Position numbers and translations under genes: made by a program
The notes under the pieces: generated by a model
Databases searched by the model: none
What the model saw: only the letters and a program-made list of their open reading frames with translations
Told to the model about the DNA's origin: nothing
Shown here: piece by piece, positions 1-11,242 of the stretch
How the letters are laid out: each line of letters begins with the position of its first letter
Numbering within the stretch: position 1 is the stretch's first letter
Assembly (NCBI GenBank): GCA_014058105.1
Contig: JACGCM010000440.1
Coordinates: forward strand, 3,534,001-3,598,000
Direction: 5' to 3'
Source: Kingdonia uniflora
Taxonomy: Eukaryota; Streptophyta; Magnoliopsida; Ranunculales; Circaeasteraceae
DNA: 64,000 nt

Positions 1-1087
1 TAGCTATAAGGGTTCAATTATCTTTCTCTCTCAATTTAGGGTTCTCTCCTGTTCGATACACATATTCACACACTCTCAATTCGGATTTTAATTACTCCAT
101 TAATCTCTCTATCAATAAGGGTTTTAACTGTGCCCCATAATTAACACTTTGCCTTTATATATGTATCTGTATTAGTATCTGTATCTGATAGTGGTTGAGA
201 AAAATTCATCTCCTAATTCTTCTTATATGAAGCTTCTCCTTGACTTATTAACCTTTATTCTGTGAGTAAGGATAATTAGAGGGTAGTAAGGTATGCTAGT
301 GAAGTGCAAATCCTTTTCTTCTAGCTTTATTGCAATGGTGGAATTTCATTTTTACTGTTATTATCATGTACAAGGGGGACTTTCTTGTAATGAGTTTATC
401 TCGGCCTTTTACATTTTTTTTTTTTGCTATTTCTTTTGGAATTGCATATCCAAGTAGTATTTTTCTGGAGTATTTTTGTGTGTGTGTCGCATTCACCTAT
501 CTAAGATGTAATTTCAGGCAATCAAAAAAGGCCGTTGGTGTTCGCAGACACTTCGGAAGGGGAATGGGAGAATGATGGCATGTCGTGGATTTGGTAATTT
601 CTTGAACCATACCCAATACATTAAGAAAATATAATTAAAAGTTTCCGTAATTATTTATATGCATTATCTAGTCAGTGGCGCAAATTACCTCAAGGTTGCC
701 CATTAATTTTCTAGGACAACAGTATGTGCTTATGATCAAAACCTTTGTCCGTCTTTGATGAGATGGAGTAGTGGGTTTGGTCGAGGTCACATTGAGTCTC
801 CTTTCATTTAGGTACAGTACAATGTGTTGCTCCATGAAATGATATTGTGTTAATTCTAAAATAAGTTTTTTTATTATTTATGTAAATGGCTATGTGAAGG
901 CCGTGGAATGTGGGAAAATAAGATACTTCTACCAGGCTATATTTGTCACCGATGCAAGGCGCCTAGTAACTTTAAATTTTGGAATATTATTGTAATTTTT
1001 TTAATAGATCTATGAAAAGGTGCTCATTGGTTTCTTTGTGAAATTCAGGACATCTTATTTAGCATTGCCAAAAAAATTAGAGGGGAG
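1..1087. other. Unassigned region before the DXR pseudogenes
   Basis: No gene can be assigned here. The sequence is AT-rich, with CT-rich leader-like sequence in the first 120 bases. One stretch at about 518-594 lies between an AG acceptor-like site and a GT donor-like site and has an open frame in one reading. It could be an orphan exon but I do not recognise it. Similarity to the second DXR copy begins only at about 1088, so this region lies outside the tandem duplication. Confidence 0.5.
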
Positions 1088-2580
1088 AACACAGGGACAG
1101 TGATACCTATTTTAATAATTTCATGCTTACCCCCAAGTTCTGATTCATTTATGTCTATGTCAAAAACATTGATGTGTTTCTATGTATTATTTGAGACAAG
1201 TACTTGTTGCATATCTCAAAAACTTGTGTACCGCACTTTCATTAATTCGGATTGGAGAAGTTAAAAGAGATCTTTTTGTCTCCAGTGTATCCAGGGCTTG
1301 CCGGAGGGTGCACTTTGACGCATAATTTTGACTGCATCAGGAGGGTCGTTCAGGTGAATATTTAGGATACACTCTTCAGTGTTCTACAGTGAGAGTGATA
1401 CTTTAGTTGGACATGGTATCTGATATTTCTAGTGTTCCTTTTTGTTTGATAAACAAAAAAAGGTTTAACAGTACGTTTTCTCTCAAAATTAGAAATAGTA
1501 GGCATAACTTGATATCTCTTATCCTTATATCTATCTTTTTCCCTCACAATGGACGAATAATACATCGAATTTAAACTTAGATTTTTTTTACTTGAATGAA
1601 GAATATTCTTATGATATTTGTTACTTAACAACTATCATCTAAATCATTTCTTGATGAAAAATCAAATCTTTGTTTTCCACTTTATGGAAGTTATATGTGG
1701 AGAAGAAGTACAAAAAAACTTATTTAGGTCTAAAATAGAATATCAAATAGCTTTTACTTGATCCAATAGATTTTAAAGATCCTATCACATTTGCAAGTTT
1801 ACCTCTAAATAAATATTTAACAATTAGATTTTGAATTTAACCATCTACTAATGGTGTAATTGATAGGGATTGGCCTGTTAAAAATTTGAAAGACGTGAAA
1901 GTTGTGGATGCTTTAAAGCATCCAAATCGAAACATGGGGAAGAAGTTAACAGTAGACTCTGCTACCCTTTTCAAACCCAATCTCTAATTGCAGACTGGAA
2001 CCTCCTTCCATCAGGTTAATGTTTGCTTTCAAAACTTCGTATGCAACGGAAACTGAAATTTTAAATGGCTGAAGTGATTGATCTGATTATCAATATTCCA
2101 TTAGATCTGGTTTTCATTATTCTCTTTTTATATATTTTTCCAGGATTCATCTGTTCTTGCTCAGTTGGGATGGCCCGATATGCGTTTGCCAATACTTTAC
2201 ACACTACCATGGCCAGAGAGAGTATATTGCCCAGAGATAGCATGGCCCCATCTTGATCTTTGCAAGTAAACCTATTTTACACTCTTTTGCTTGCTAATTA
2301 TTAATACAAATGAAGTAGATACACAGTCTGCGCAAATTTATATAAGTGGATTCATTTCATTATTTTTCCTTGATGACACAGGCAAGGTTCACCAACATTT
2401 AAAGCTCCTGACAATGTAAAATATCCATCCATGGATCTTGCTTACGCTGCTGGCCGAGCTGGAGGTACTATGACTGGTGTTCTTAGCCCTACTAATGAGA
2501 AGGTTGTGGAGATGTTCATCGATGAAAAGTAAGTATTTTCTTACATTGTTATGATTTTATCAACCTCGATGAGTCTAAAA
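1088..2580 (+). pseudogene. DXR: DXR pseudogene, truncated tandem copy 1
   Basis: Decayed 3' part of a plant 1-deoxy-D-xylulose 5-phosphate reductoisomerase gene (plastid MEP isoprenoid pathway). Recognisable exons are 1286-1353 (QGLPEGAL...RIILTASGG), 1867 to about 1971 (DWPV...VDSATLF), 2144-2265 ([19 protein letters not shown]) and 2382-2528 ([19 protein letters not shown], ending FIDEK). The first of these has a TGA at 1316-1318 where the family has Arg. The exon coding for LEVIE...IHPQSIIHS is missing. Relative to copy 2, 911 bases are deleted, with CAA shared at the two breakpoints. Exons for the N-terminal NADPH-binding part are absent. Similarity to copy 2 starts at about 1088 and stops at about 2580, where copy 2 begins. 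Not functional as it stands. Confidence 0.9.
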
Positions 2581-5500
2581 CCTATTTCTATTGTCTCCGA
2601 GCAAGGACGCAAGACTTGGGATGGTCCAAAGCCTATTTCTATTATTGGATCTACCGTTTCCATTGGTACTCAGGTATAATATCTCTAATACATAAAACAC
2701 AACATTAATATAAAGCACTGTAGCCCTGAACAGGCATCAACTACAATCCTGGTGATCTAGTGTTGCCCAACATTTATATTTGCACTCCTTAATCTGATAC
2801 CTAACATAATTTATCATTTTTAGACTTTGGATATAGTAGCTGAGAACCCGGATAAGTTCAGAGTTGTCGCACTCGCAGCTGGTTCAAATATTACCCTTCT
2901 AGCTGACCAGGCGATCATTCAGTTTCCACTTTAGGCAAATAAAAATGAGTGAAAGCTAGAGTTGAAGATCTAATTTAGGAACATCATTACTGAGATTTGA
3001 ATCTTTGATACTCATGGGGTATCTTTCTTTGATCAGGTTAAAACCTTCAGGCCCCAATTAGTTACTGTTAGAAATGAGTCTTTAGTTAACGAACTTAAGG
3101 AGGCTTTGGCTGATGCTGATTACAAGCCCGAGATAATTGTTGGAGAACAGGGTGTCATCGATTTGGGATTTTTTTTTTTCATTTTATATTATACTTCTCG
3201 AGTCCCTTTCGATATAGATTTTCATTATGATTGTATTGTTCAAAATCTAATGCTTCATTTATTTTTGAAGGTTGCACGCCACCTCGATGTTGTCCTGGTA
3301 GTAACAGGGATTGTAGGTTGTGTTGGTTTGAAGGAAAATTAGTGCCTTAGTTTCTTTTTCTGATTTTCATGAATATTTTTCATTATGACGATTAACAATG
3401 AGCTTTCATTAAGCAAAAAACACATCCAAATAAGTTGGACAGAGACCTACCAACACAAAAGGAAAATAAAAGATAGCATACTAACAAACTATGACGTGCA
3501 GATACTCATAAGAGCAAGAATACCCAAATGAGAAGTGGGAACTCAATTTTTTAATTCCCAACATCAAGAATATTTATGAGGATACACGGATCCCATTATT
3601 TAATTTCGATAGCATAAAACAATGTCTTGTTATTTTATTCTGAGTATCCTTCTTATTTGAAATCAAACCAAATTCAAAAATATATTTCTTAGCGATCTTT
3701 GATATTAAGATTTTACTAATATACTAATTATATGTAATTTTCTTAAATGAAATTTAAGAAGTTATTGAAGGGAAATGGTAAATAAAGAAATTTGAATGTT
3801 ACATATAGAGTTACTATGAGGTATCGGTAGCGGTATCCTACCGCATAGACACTATATGGTGACCATTTCAAGTATCTAAATATTGTTACAAAGTTTAATT
3901 ATCCTATCTCTCAGTGTTATCCAAAAGTGAAATCTCTTGTAACAATTTTATTTTATTGTTATCATTCCTCTAAGTTTTTGTCTATTTTTGTATTTCTTGT
4001 ACCTTTAACCAACGGTGGCTGCAATAGAAGCAGGAAAGGACATAACATTAGCAAAGAAAGAGATTCTTATTTCCGGTGGTCCCTTTGTGCTTCCCTTGCA
4101 CAAAAGCATAGCATAAAGATACTTCCTGCCGACTCAGAACATTTTGCAATTTTCCAGGTCTGAACACAGGGACGGTGATACCTATTTTAAGAATTTCATG
4201 CTTAGTTCCCAGTTCTTATTCATTTATGCCAATGTCAAAGAGATTGATGTGATTCTATGTATTATTTGACACAAGTACTTGTTGCATATCTCAAAAACTT
4301 GTGTGCCGCACTTTCATTAATTCTGATTGGAAAAGCTAAAAGAGATCTTTTTGTCTCCAGTGTATCCAGGGATTGCCGGAGGGTGCACTTCGATGTATAA
4401 TTTTGACTACATCAGGAGGGCCATTCAGGTGAATATTAAGGATATACTCTTCAGTGTTCTACAGTGATAGTGATACTTTAGTTGGACATGGTATCTGATA
4501 TTTCTAGTGTTCCTTTTTGTTTGATAAACAAAAAAAGGTTTAGCAATACGTTTTTTCTCAAAATTAGAAATAGTAGGCACAACTTGATATCTCTTATCCT
4601 TATATTTTTCTTTTTTTCTCATGATGATGGATGAGCAATACATCGAATTTAAACTTAAATTTGTTTTGCTTGAATGAAGAATATGATTATGATATTTGTT
4701 ACTTAACAACTATCATCTAAATCATTTCTTGGTGAAAAATCGAATCTTTGTTTTCCACCTTATGGATGTTATATCTGGAGAAGAAGTACAAGAAAACAGA
4801 TTTAGGTCTAAAATAGAATATCATATAGCTTTTACTTGATCCGCTAGATTTTAAAGATCCTATCTCATTTGCAAGTTTACCTCTAAATAAGGATTTAACA
4901 ATTAGGTTTTGAATTTAACCATCTATTAATGGTGTTATTGATAGGGATTGGCCTGTTGAAAATTTGAAAGACGTGAAAGTTGCGGATACTTTAAAGCATC
5001 CAAACTGAAACATGGGGAAGAAGATAACAGTGGACTCTGCTACCCTTTTCAATAAGGCAAGCTATTTTTCTTTTTCGTCTTCTAAGTTGTAAGCTATTAT
5101 AAGAGGACCATAAGTTGGTCAATTTGTTTACAGTTCTTGATTTTAATTATTATACATGCTACATGGCTTAGAAGTTATTGAGGTATATTACCTTTTTGGT
5201 GCTGAGTATGATGATATTGAGATTGTCATCCATCCACAATCCATTATACATTCGATGATTGAAACACAGGTTGATATTTATCCTTTACCTTTCCTTTTCC
5301 CTATGTTTTCATTTTGCTAGGAACACTTTAAAGTGATTTTATAGATATATTAAACGTGTGGGGCAAAGTTTATATTAAAAACAAAAAACAAACAAACAAA
5401 ATCCAACTACAAACCAAGTACTTACAGAAATATCAAATGATAAACTACAAACCAAGTACCAAGCGGGGAATATTTTTTTTGTAATTCCGCATCCTACGAG

Positions 5501-7500
5501 AACTTGCCACATTTATAAATTTTAACGCAAATTATCCCTAGTAAGAGCAGTTCGCGGCCCCCCAAATTACACTATAGGATCGATATCAAACCATAAAATC
5601 TTAATCCTGCCTCCACTAAACCTGGCCTATGGAAAACCAAGTACTTACGAAGGATATCGAATGACCATGAAATGCCTGCATATATGAAGATGCCAATTCA
5701 TAAATAGATCCATTACTCACCGAGAGAGCACAAAATGCACATTTTTGTTCAAGAATAAAACTCTGAAAAGATCTTGCACAAGCTCCCGTATCCCCACAGC
5801 ATGTGTCTGTAAAGCCAAAGCCTATTTTTCTCTTTGTTTCCATGTTGAAACAACTGTCATAAAAATATACGATAAGACAATTTTGGAGAGAACCCTTTAT
5901 ATCTAAATTCATATGGAATCAAATTCATCACCGGAAGCCAAACTCGAGATCCAACATGTACAAACCCAATCTCTCATTGCAGACTAGAACCTCCTTCCAT
6001 CAGGTTAATGTTGTTTATAAAATTTCATATGCAACGGAAACTGAAATTTGAAATCGCTGAAGTGATTGATCTGATTATCAATATTCCATTTGATCTGATT
6101 TTCATTATTCTCTTTTTATATATTTTTCCAAGATTCATCTGTTCTTGCTCAGTTGGGATGGCCTGATATACGTCTGCCAATACTTTACACACTATCATGG
6201 CCAGACAGAGTATATTGCCTAGAGATAACATGGCCCCGTCCTGATCTTTGCAAGTAAATACCTATTTTATACTCTTTTGCTTGCTAATTATTAATACAAA
6301 TGAAGTAGATACACAGTCTGCGCAAATATATATATAAGTGGATTCATGCCGTAATTTTTCCTTGATGACGTAGGCAAGGTTTACTAGCATTTAAAGCTCC
6401 TAACAATGTAAAATATCCATCCATGGATCTTGCTTACGCTGCTGGCCAAGATGGAGGTACTATGACTGGTGTTTTTAGCGTTGCTAATGAGAAGGATGTA
6501 GAGATGTTCATCGATGAAAAGTAAGTATTTTTTTACATTGTTATGATTTTACCAACCACGATGAGTCTAAAACAAGCATGATTAATGAAGAGGGTTGTCT
6601 AGAAGGACAAGTAGAGAAGTCTTTTGTCCATTATAACAATGTTGAATAGTGTTACACATCATAATACTAAAAATAGTGAATGTATTATAAGCAACACTAA
6701 TATGTAAGATAAGGGATACACCAACATATATTATTAATGTTATGCTACTAGTTATGTTATTAGTTATGGTGCACAGGCAGAGATATCAAAACATATACAT
6801 AAATGAGAAATGGGTATAAGAACCTTCATTTCCTTACTAAGAAACTGGTATAAATACTAATACTGAATATTTCAAGACCTTCTGGTAGGAAGACTAGCCG
6901 AGTAACACTATACTAACTTTGTACATTGCTTTCCGACTGAAACATAAGCAGCTAATGAATAAGCATGTACAGTTTAAAAAAATGAAAGTTACGTTTAGAA
7001 GTACAATGTCCATGAAGTATTGCCAACAGTATTGTATCGCTGACATGGGTCTGCAAGCAATTGCCTAGTAGCATAAGTTAGTAACCTTGCATACAGTGTT
7101 GCCATTTTACCTTACTCCGATACTAATTTTCTTCAGGAATTTAATTTGGGAAAGTCATGCGAATATTTTTGTATATGATCTTTATTATCGACTTACATGA
7201 TAATTTAAGAGCAAGAGATTAGCCGTAAATGGGTATCAGATACACACATCCTTCTAAAAGCTAAGGATTAGCCATAGTAGCAACTTTTCTAAATGCCCTC
7301 TTTTAGATCTTTGTTATGATGAGCTCCTCAGCTTATAAGAAATGTTTTCGTTTCAGAATAAGCTACCTTGACATATTCAAGTACGTGGAGCTTACATGTG
7401 CTTGTAGTAGTCAACCCACCTCTTGAAAAAATTATGCATTATGACTTGTAGGATCGGAAATATGTTACCGGCTAACTACCGTCTTCTGTTGCCGTTTGAT
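2581..7500 (+). pseudogene. DXR: DXR pseudogene, longer tandem copy 2
   Basis: Nearly all mature-enzyme exons of DXR in order: [17 protein letters not shown] (to 2673), TLDIVAEN...LLADQ (2824-2910), VKTFRPQL...GEQGVI (3037 to about 3160), VARHLD...GIVGC (3271-3333), [11 protein letters not shown]...HFAIFQ (4009-4156), QGLPEGAL (4361-4428), DWPV...LFNK (4945-5056), LEVIE...MIETQ (about 5166-5269), [12 protein letters not shown] (6132-6253), [11 protein letters not shown]...FIDEK (6374-6520) and a last exon ISYLDIFKYVELTC...LEKIMHYDL (7357 to about 7500). Defects: the NADPH motif GSTGSIG reads GSTVSIG, the exon at 4009-4156 has a frameshift near 4090, TGA replaces Trp at 5006-5008, the last exon has a short deletion and a TAG, and several splice sites are lost (AA acceptor at 6131, GC at the donors after 2910 and 5056). 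No transit-peptide exon is seen. Non-functional. Confidence 0.92.
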
Positions 7501-7739
7501 CTACAACTTTACACCCTCGGATACTAGGACGGCCCTTCCAATCTTCTTTATGGTTGTTTTATTAGTTTTTTTGTGCATTGGTTAAGTTTACTAGTGATTT
7601 AGCTCTGTAATTCAAATAATGAAGTGATTAAGTTCAAACACATTGTATTGAATGAAAGTAATATAATTTTTGTAGAATATGGTAGTAATCCTATAAATAG
7701 GAGGACAGGGCAGTGAATTGACAATATTTAAATTTTATT

Positions 7740-8118
7740 TTATTTTTTTTGTATTTTTCGAGGTATTGACGTCATTTTAAAAATGTCATTGATGATATAT
7801 GAAAATGCTACCACGTCACTTTAAATATGACGTTAACAGATTTCAACTACGTCATTTTTTAATGACGTTATTTAGTGACGTCAATAGAATATATTAGCCG
7901 GCTGACCACCAGAGTTATTATCAATAACGTCATTTTTTAAAACCCCTTATACATCACTTAATTAATGACGTTAGTGTCTATCTTTCCTCGTCACTTATTT
8001 AATGATGTTGTTAGTCCCTACCTTTCCACTCATCGCCTTCGACGTCATTTGTATAAATGACATTAAATCCCTATTACATCATTTTTTAATGACATAAAAA
8101 CCTATATTTGTTGTAGTG
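7740..8118. mobile_element. CACTA (En/Spm)-type transposon end
   Basis: The last bases, read on the minus strand, are CACTACAACAAATATAGG, a typical CACTA terminal inverted repeat. About 370 bases inward hold many direct and inverted copies of an ACGTCATTT/AAATGACGT motif, as expected for the subterminal domain of such elements. No matching left end is present, and no transposase is seen, so this is a deleted derivative or a solo end. It abuts LINE coding sequence at 8119. The stretch from 7500 to 7740 shows nothing I can name. Confidence 0.65.
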
Positions 8119-8822
8119 ATGCTGGAAGGACAACTTTGATTAAGGTTGTGACCATTGTTATGCTAGTGTACCAAATGTTCCATTTCTTACTCCCCAAAGG
8201 TTTGTTTCATGATCTTGATGTTACTCAAAAGAATTTTTGGTGGGGGTATAGCCAGTCTGGCAGACCCAAAACTTACCTCCTCAATTGGATAGGTGTTTGT
8301 AAACCCATCAAACAAGGTGGCCTTAATCTTAGGAGAGCTGAACCTCAAAACTTATCCCTCCTTGCTAAGTTTCCTTGGAAATTTCTTAAAGATCCAACTA
8401 ATTGTTTTTCTAGAATGGTCAAAGCTAAATACTACCCTCCCTAGTACCACCTTTCACCAGTGCCTATACACCTCTAATATGTCTAGCTTTTGGAGGGGTA
8501 TCCTAAAAGTAAGAGATAAATTAACCCTGGCCTATACTGGAAGACTGGAGATGGCATGCAAGCCCATATTTGGAATGATAGCCGGATTTTTCCACTCCCA
8601 GCTAAGCGCCTATCTCAACCCTTCTTTGCTTCCTACAATGTGAACTGGGTTAGTGAGTTAATTGATCACTCTAACGGACCATGGAGAATGGACCTCCTTT
8701 AAAGCCTTTTTATGAAGTTTGAAATCCATGACATTCTCCAAATCCCTATTTCTAACTTTTACTCCTCAAATTGCATTAGATAAACCCTTGAAGCTCATGG
8801 AAAGCTTACAATCAAGTTCGTT

Positions 8823-9389
8823 GATGGGCATGTAAAAATACCCATTTTACCCTACTTATTTAAGGGTTCTAGGCTTTATTTTATTTCTTAAAAAACTAAT
8901 TATTAATTTTTTATTATTTCAGGTTATGTTAGATAAGAGTGTGCAGAAAGCTAAATTTCACAGCTAAAGCTGCAACTGTTGGAGAAGACCATCTATCTAA
9001 GCTATAACTCAGAGCATCTCCAATAGAAAACAAATTTCAAGAGCAAATCAAGATAATATTTGATATATTGAGGATATTCTATTCTGAGTGAAATATTCAT
9101 TATACTCAATAAAATTTTCCTAGTCATAATAAAATATCCTCAATATGTCAAATATTATCTTGATTTTCTCTTGAAATTTGTTTCCTATTGGAGATGCTTT
9201 GAGTTGTAGCTTAGATAGGTGGTCTTATCCAGCAGTTGCAGCTTTAGCTCTCAAATTTAGCTTTTTGTACACTCTTAACTAACATAACCTGAAACAATAA
9301 TAAATCAATAATTAGTCTTTGTTAACAATAAAATAAAGTCTAGAACTCTTAAATAAGTAGGGTAAAATAAGTATTTTTACATGGCCATC
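8823..9389. mobile_element. Foldback (long-hairpin) MITE, 567 bp
   Basis: The two ends are long inverted repeats of each other, beginning GATGGGCATGTAAAAATAC on the left and its near-complement on the right. Arms of about 260 and 268 bases, with small differences, surround a loop at about 9083-9121. The whole element could fold into one hairpin. It has no coding capacity. It interrupts the LINE between the frames reading KLTIKFVD and SAYRFLA. I could not fix a target-site duplication, so the superfamily is open. Confidence 0.8.
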
Positions 9390-9420
9390 ATCTGCTTATA
9401 GATTTTTAGCCACCCTTAAG

Positions 9421-9495
9421 TTCAGTCACAACAACAATACCAATACAAACACCAGCAAACAACATCAACAATAGCAACAACAACAACAACAATGA
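9421..9495 (+). repeat. CAA-type microsatellite
   Basis: Imperfect run of CAA/CAAT/CAG units inside the LINE connector region, ending in a purer (CAA)n stretch. Confidence 0.8.
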
Positions 9496-10244
9496 CAACC
9501 CCTGGTAGAAGTTCATTTGAAAGTCAAAAATGCCTCCTACAATTCAAACCCTTGCCTGGAAAATGATTCATAACCTTCTCCCCAAAAAGATAACTCTTTA
9601 CTCACCATGTTCAGGCTAATACTTTATGTTCAATTTGTACTTTTTATAATGATGATTTGATGTATCCTATTTTCAAATGTTCATCTGCAACTAAAATTTG
9701 GTTTGCTTCAATGTTTAATTTTAGAACCTTGCTTTGGCCCTCTTATTAGACTATCCTTAATGTGTTATATGTTATTAAATCTAATATTGCTGATAACTAA
9801 CAGTTTATGTCTAACCTGGCATATTTCTTCACCCTTTCTTCTTTATTTGGCAATCTAGAAACCAAAAGATTTTTGAGGGGAAAACTATAGTCAATCATGG
9901 GGTCATGTCCAAAATAGCACAATAGTGTTCCTCTTCTTTGATTGTTCTCTCAACTTTGGATCATCTTAAGGTTATTGATCTCCCTGTGGAGATTGTGGTT
10001 GCATTTTGGTCATTTGCAATGATGCCTCATGACAGATGTTGCAAGCCCCCTTGATTGGTAAAATTGGGGTAGGTTATGTTCTCCTTAATCCTAATTTCAG
10101 CATTGAATATGCAGGCTACGAACACTGCTTTAGCCAATTTGTAAAGGATGCCAAAACCTGGGCAATCTGGCGAGGACTCAGCATAAGCTGAAACTTTAAA
10201 GATAAAAATCTGGTGATCTTTTGTGATGTAACAGTATTTATTTA

Positions 10245-11216
10245 TGAAACATCCATTTTGGAGTTTGTTTCATTTAGTGTCTAAAGTAGGTGTCAACACT
10301 ATCTCATGGTTTTTCGGTGTCATTGAGTGCACGTGGAGTGACTACAGCTAGACTGACACTGAATAGGTAAGTGGGTGACTCCTGGATTTAAATATCAAGA
10401 CCTATATATTTTTATAGAGTATGAAAAAGGTAATATATGTCTTTTAAAGATAACAAAACTTCTATTTGAATAGATTCTTTTTCTATTCGAATAGAACTGG
10501 GAACATTTCTATTCGAATAGATTTTATTGTATTTGAATAAAATGCCTCAGGCTATTTTATATTCGAATAGATTGACTCAGCCTGATTTTTATTCAGATAC
10601 ATTTATTTATATTTGAACAGAGAACGTAATTTTTGTTTTCCTACAAAAGATAATTTTCCTTTTTTCAGAACTCAATTCTTTGAAAACCTATTTTTCTAGG
10701 GCTTATTTTTTTAGAGTAATGAGAGATCTTTCTTGAAATATTCAAAAGAAAATTAAAACACTCAAATCTTGAATCAATTACAATTTATCAAGAAACCAAG
10801 ATCATGACCAGAGGAACTTGAGCGATTCAAGAAATAAAGCTTCGACGAGAAATTGGAGAGAGGCGTTGCGAGAACGCAGAATCGATTGCAAGAAGTTTAA
10901 TTAAAAGTAATGTAACCACGGGATATGCTTATCGAGTCTGAATGTGATTAAATTTTTGTAGTTTTTTTTTAATAGTGGATTATTTTAGCTGTCGGGTGAT
11001 TCGACAGCGACCTGTAGGTTTTTCTCCTGAAAAAGGTTTCCCAAAGGATTAAAAATTATTGGCCTTGCCTTTAATTTTCAATTGCTTGTAGACATTAGAT
11101 AATTGAATCGATTTGAACTAGGTTAAGGTTAGACCATTAATTCTAAGGAATTCAGACCTATCGATTTAGACCTAATTTATTCAAAATCAACTAGTCTCAA
11201 GCATCAAGGAATTTCA
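10245..11216 (+). repeat. 5' LTR of gag-only element 1
   Basis: Starts TGAAACATCC and ends ATTTCA. It matches 15074-16052 along its whole length, with many C/T and G/A differences. It carries an array of TTCGAA-type palindromes at 10461-10622. Confidence 0.9.
10461..10622. repeat. TTCGAA palindrome array in 5' LTR
   Basis: Seven motifs of the form CTATTCGAATAGA, spaced roughly 20-35 bases apart. The cores read TTTGAA, TTCGAA, TTCGAA, TTTGAA, TTCGAA, TTCAGA and TTTGAA in order. The same seven positions are present in the 3' LTR with different decay. Confidence 0.85.
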
Positions 11217-11218
11217 AT

Positions 11219-11230
11219 TGGTATCAGAGC
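11219..11230 (+). other. Primer-binding site, Met-tRNA type
   Basis: TGGTATCAGAGC, complementary to the 3' end of plant initiator Met-tRNA, two bases downstream of the 5' LTR. Confidence 0.9.
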
Positions 11231-11242
11231 ATCAAGGATTAA

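Noticed and set aside
1362..1631. Minus-strand open frame duplicated at 4425-4709
   Set aside because: The similarity comes from the tandem duplication of DXR intron sequence; both frames are antisense to it and have no family.
5616..5912. Minus-strand open frame with GFGFTDTCCGDTGA, reminiscent of GDSL esterases
   Set aside because: Only one short motif fits, with no catalytic blocks, and it lies in a pseudogene intron. I cannot support a gene.
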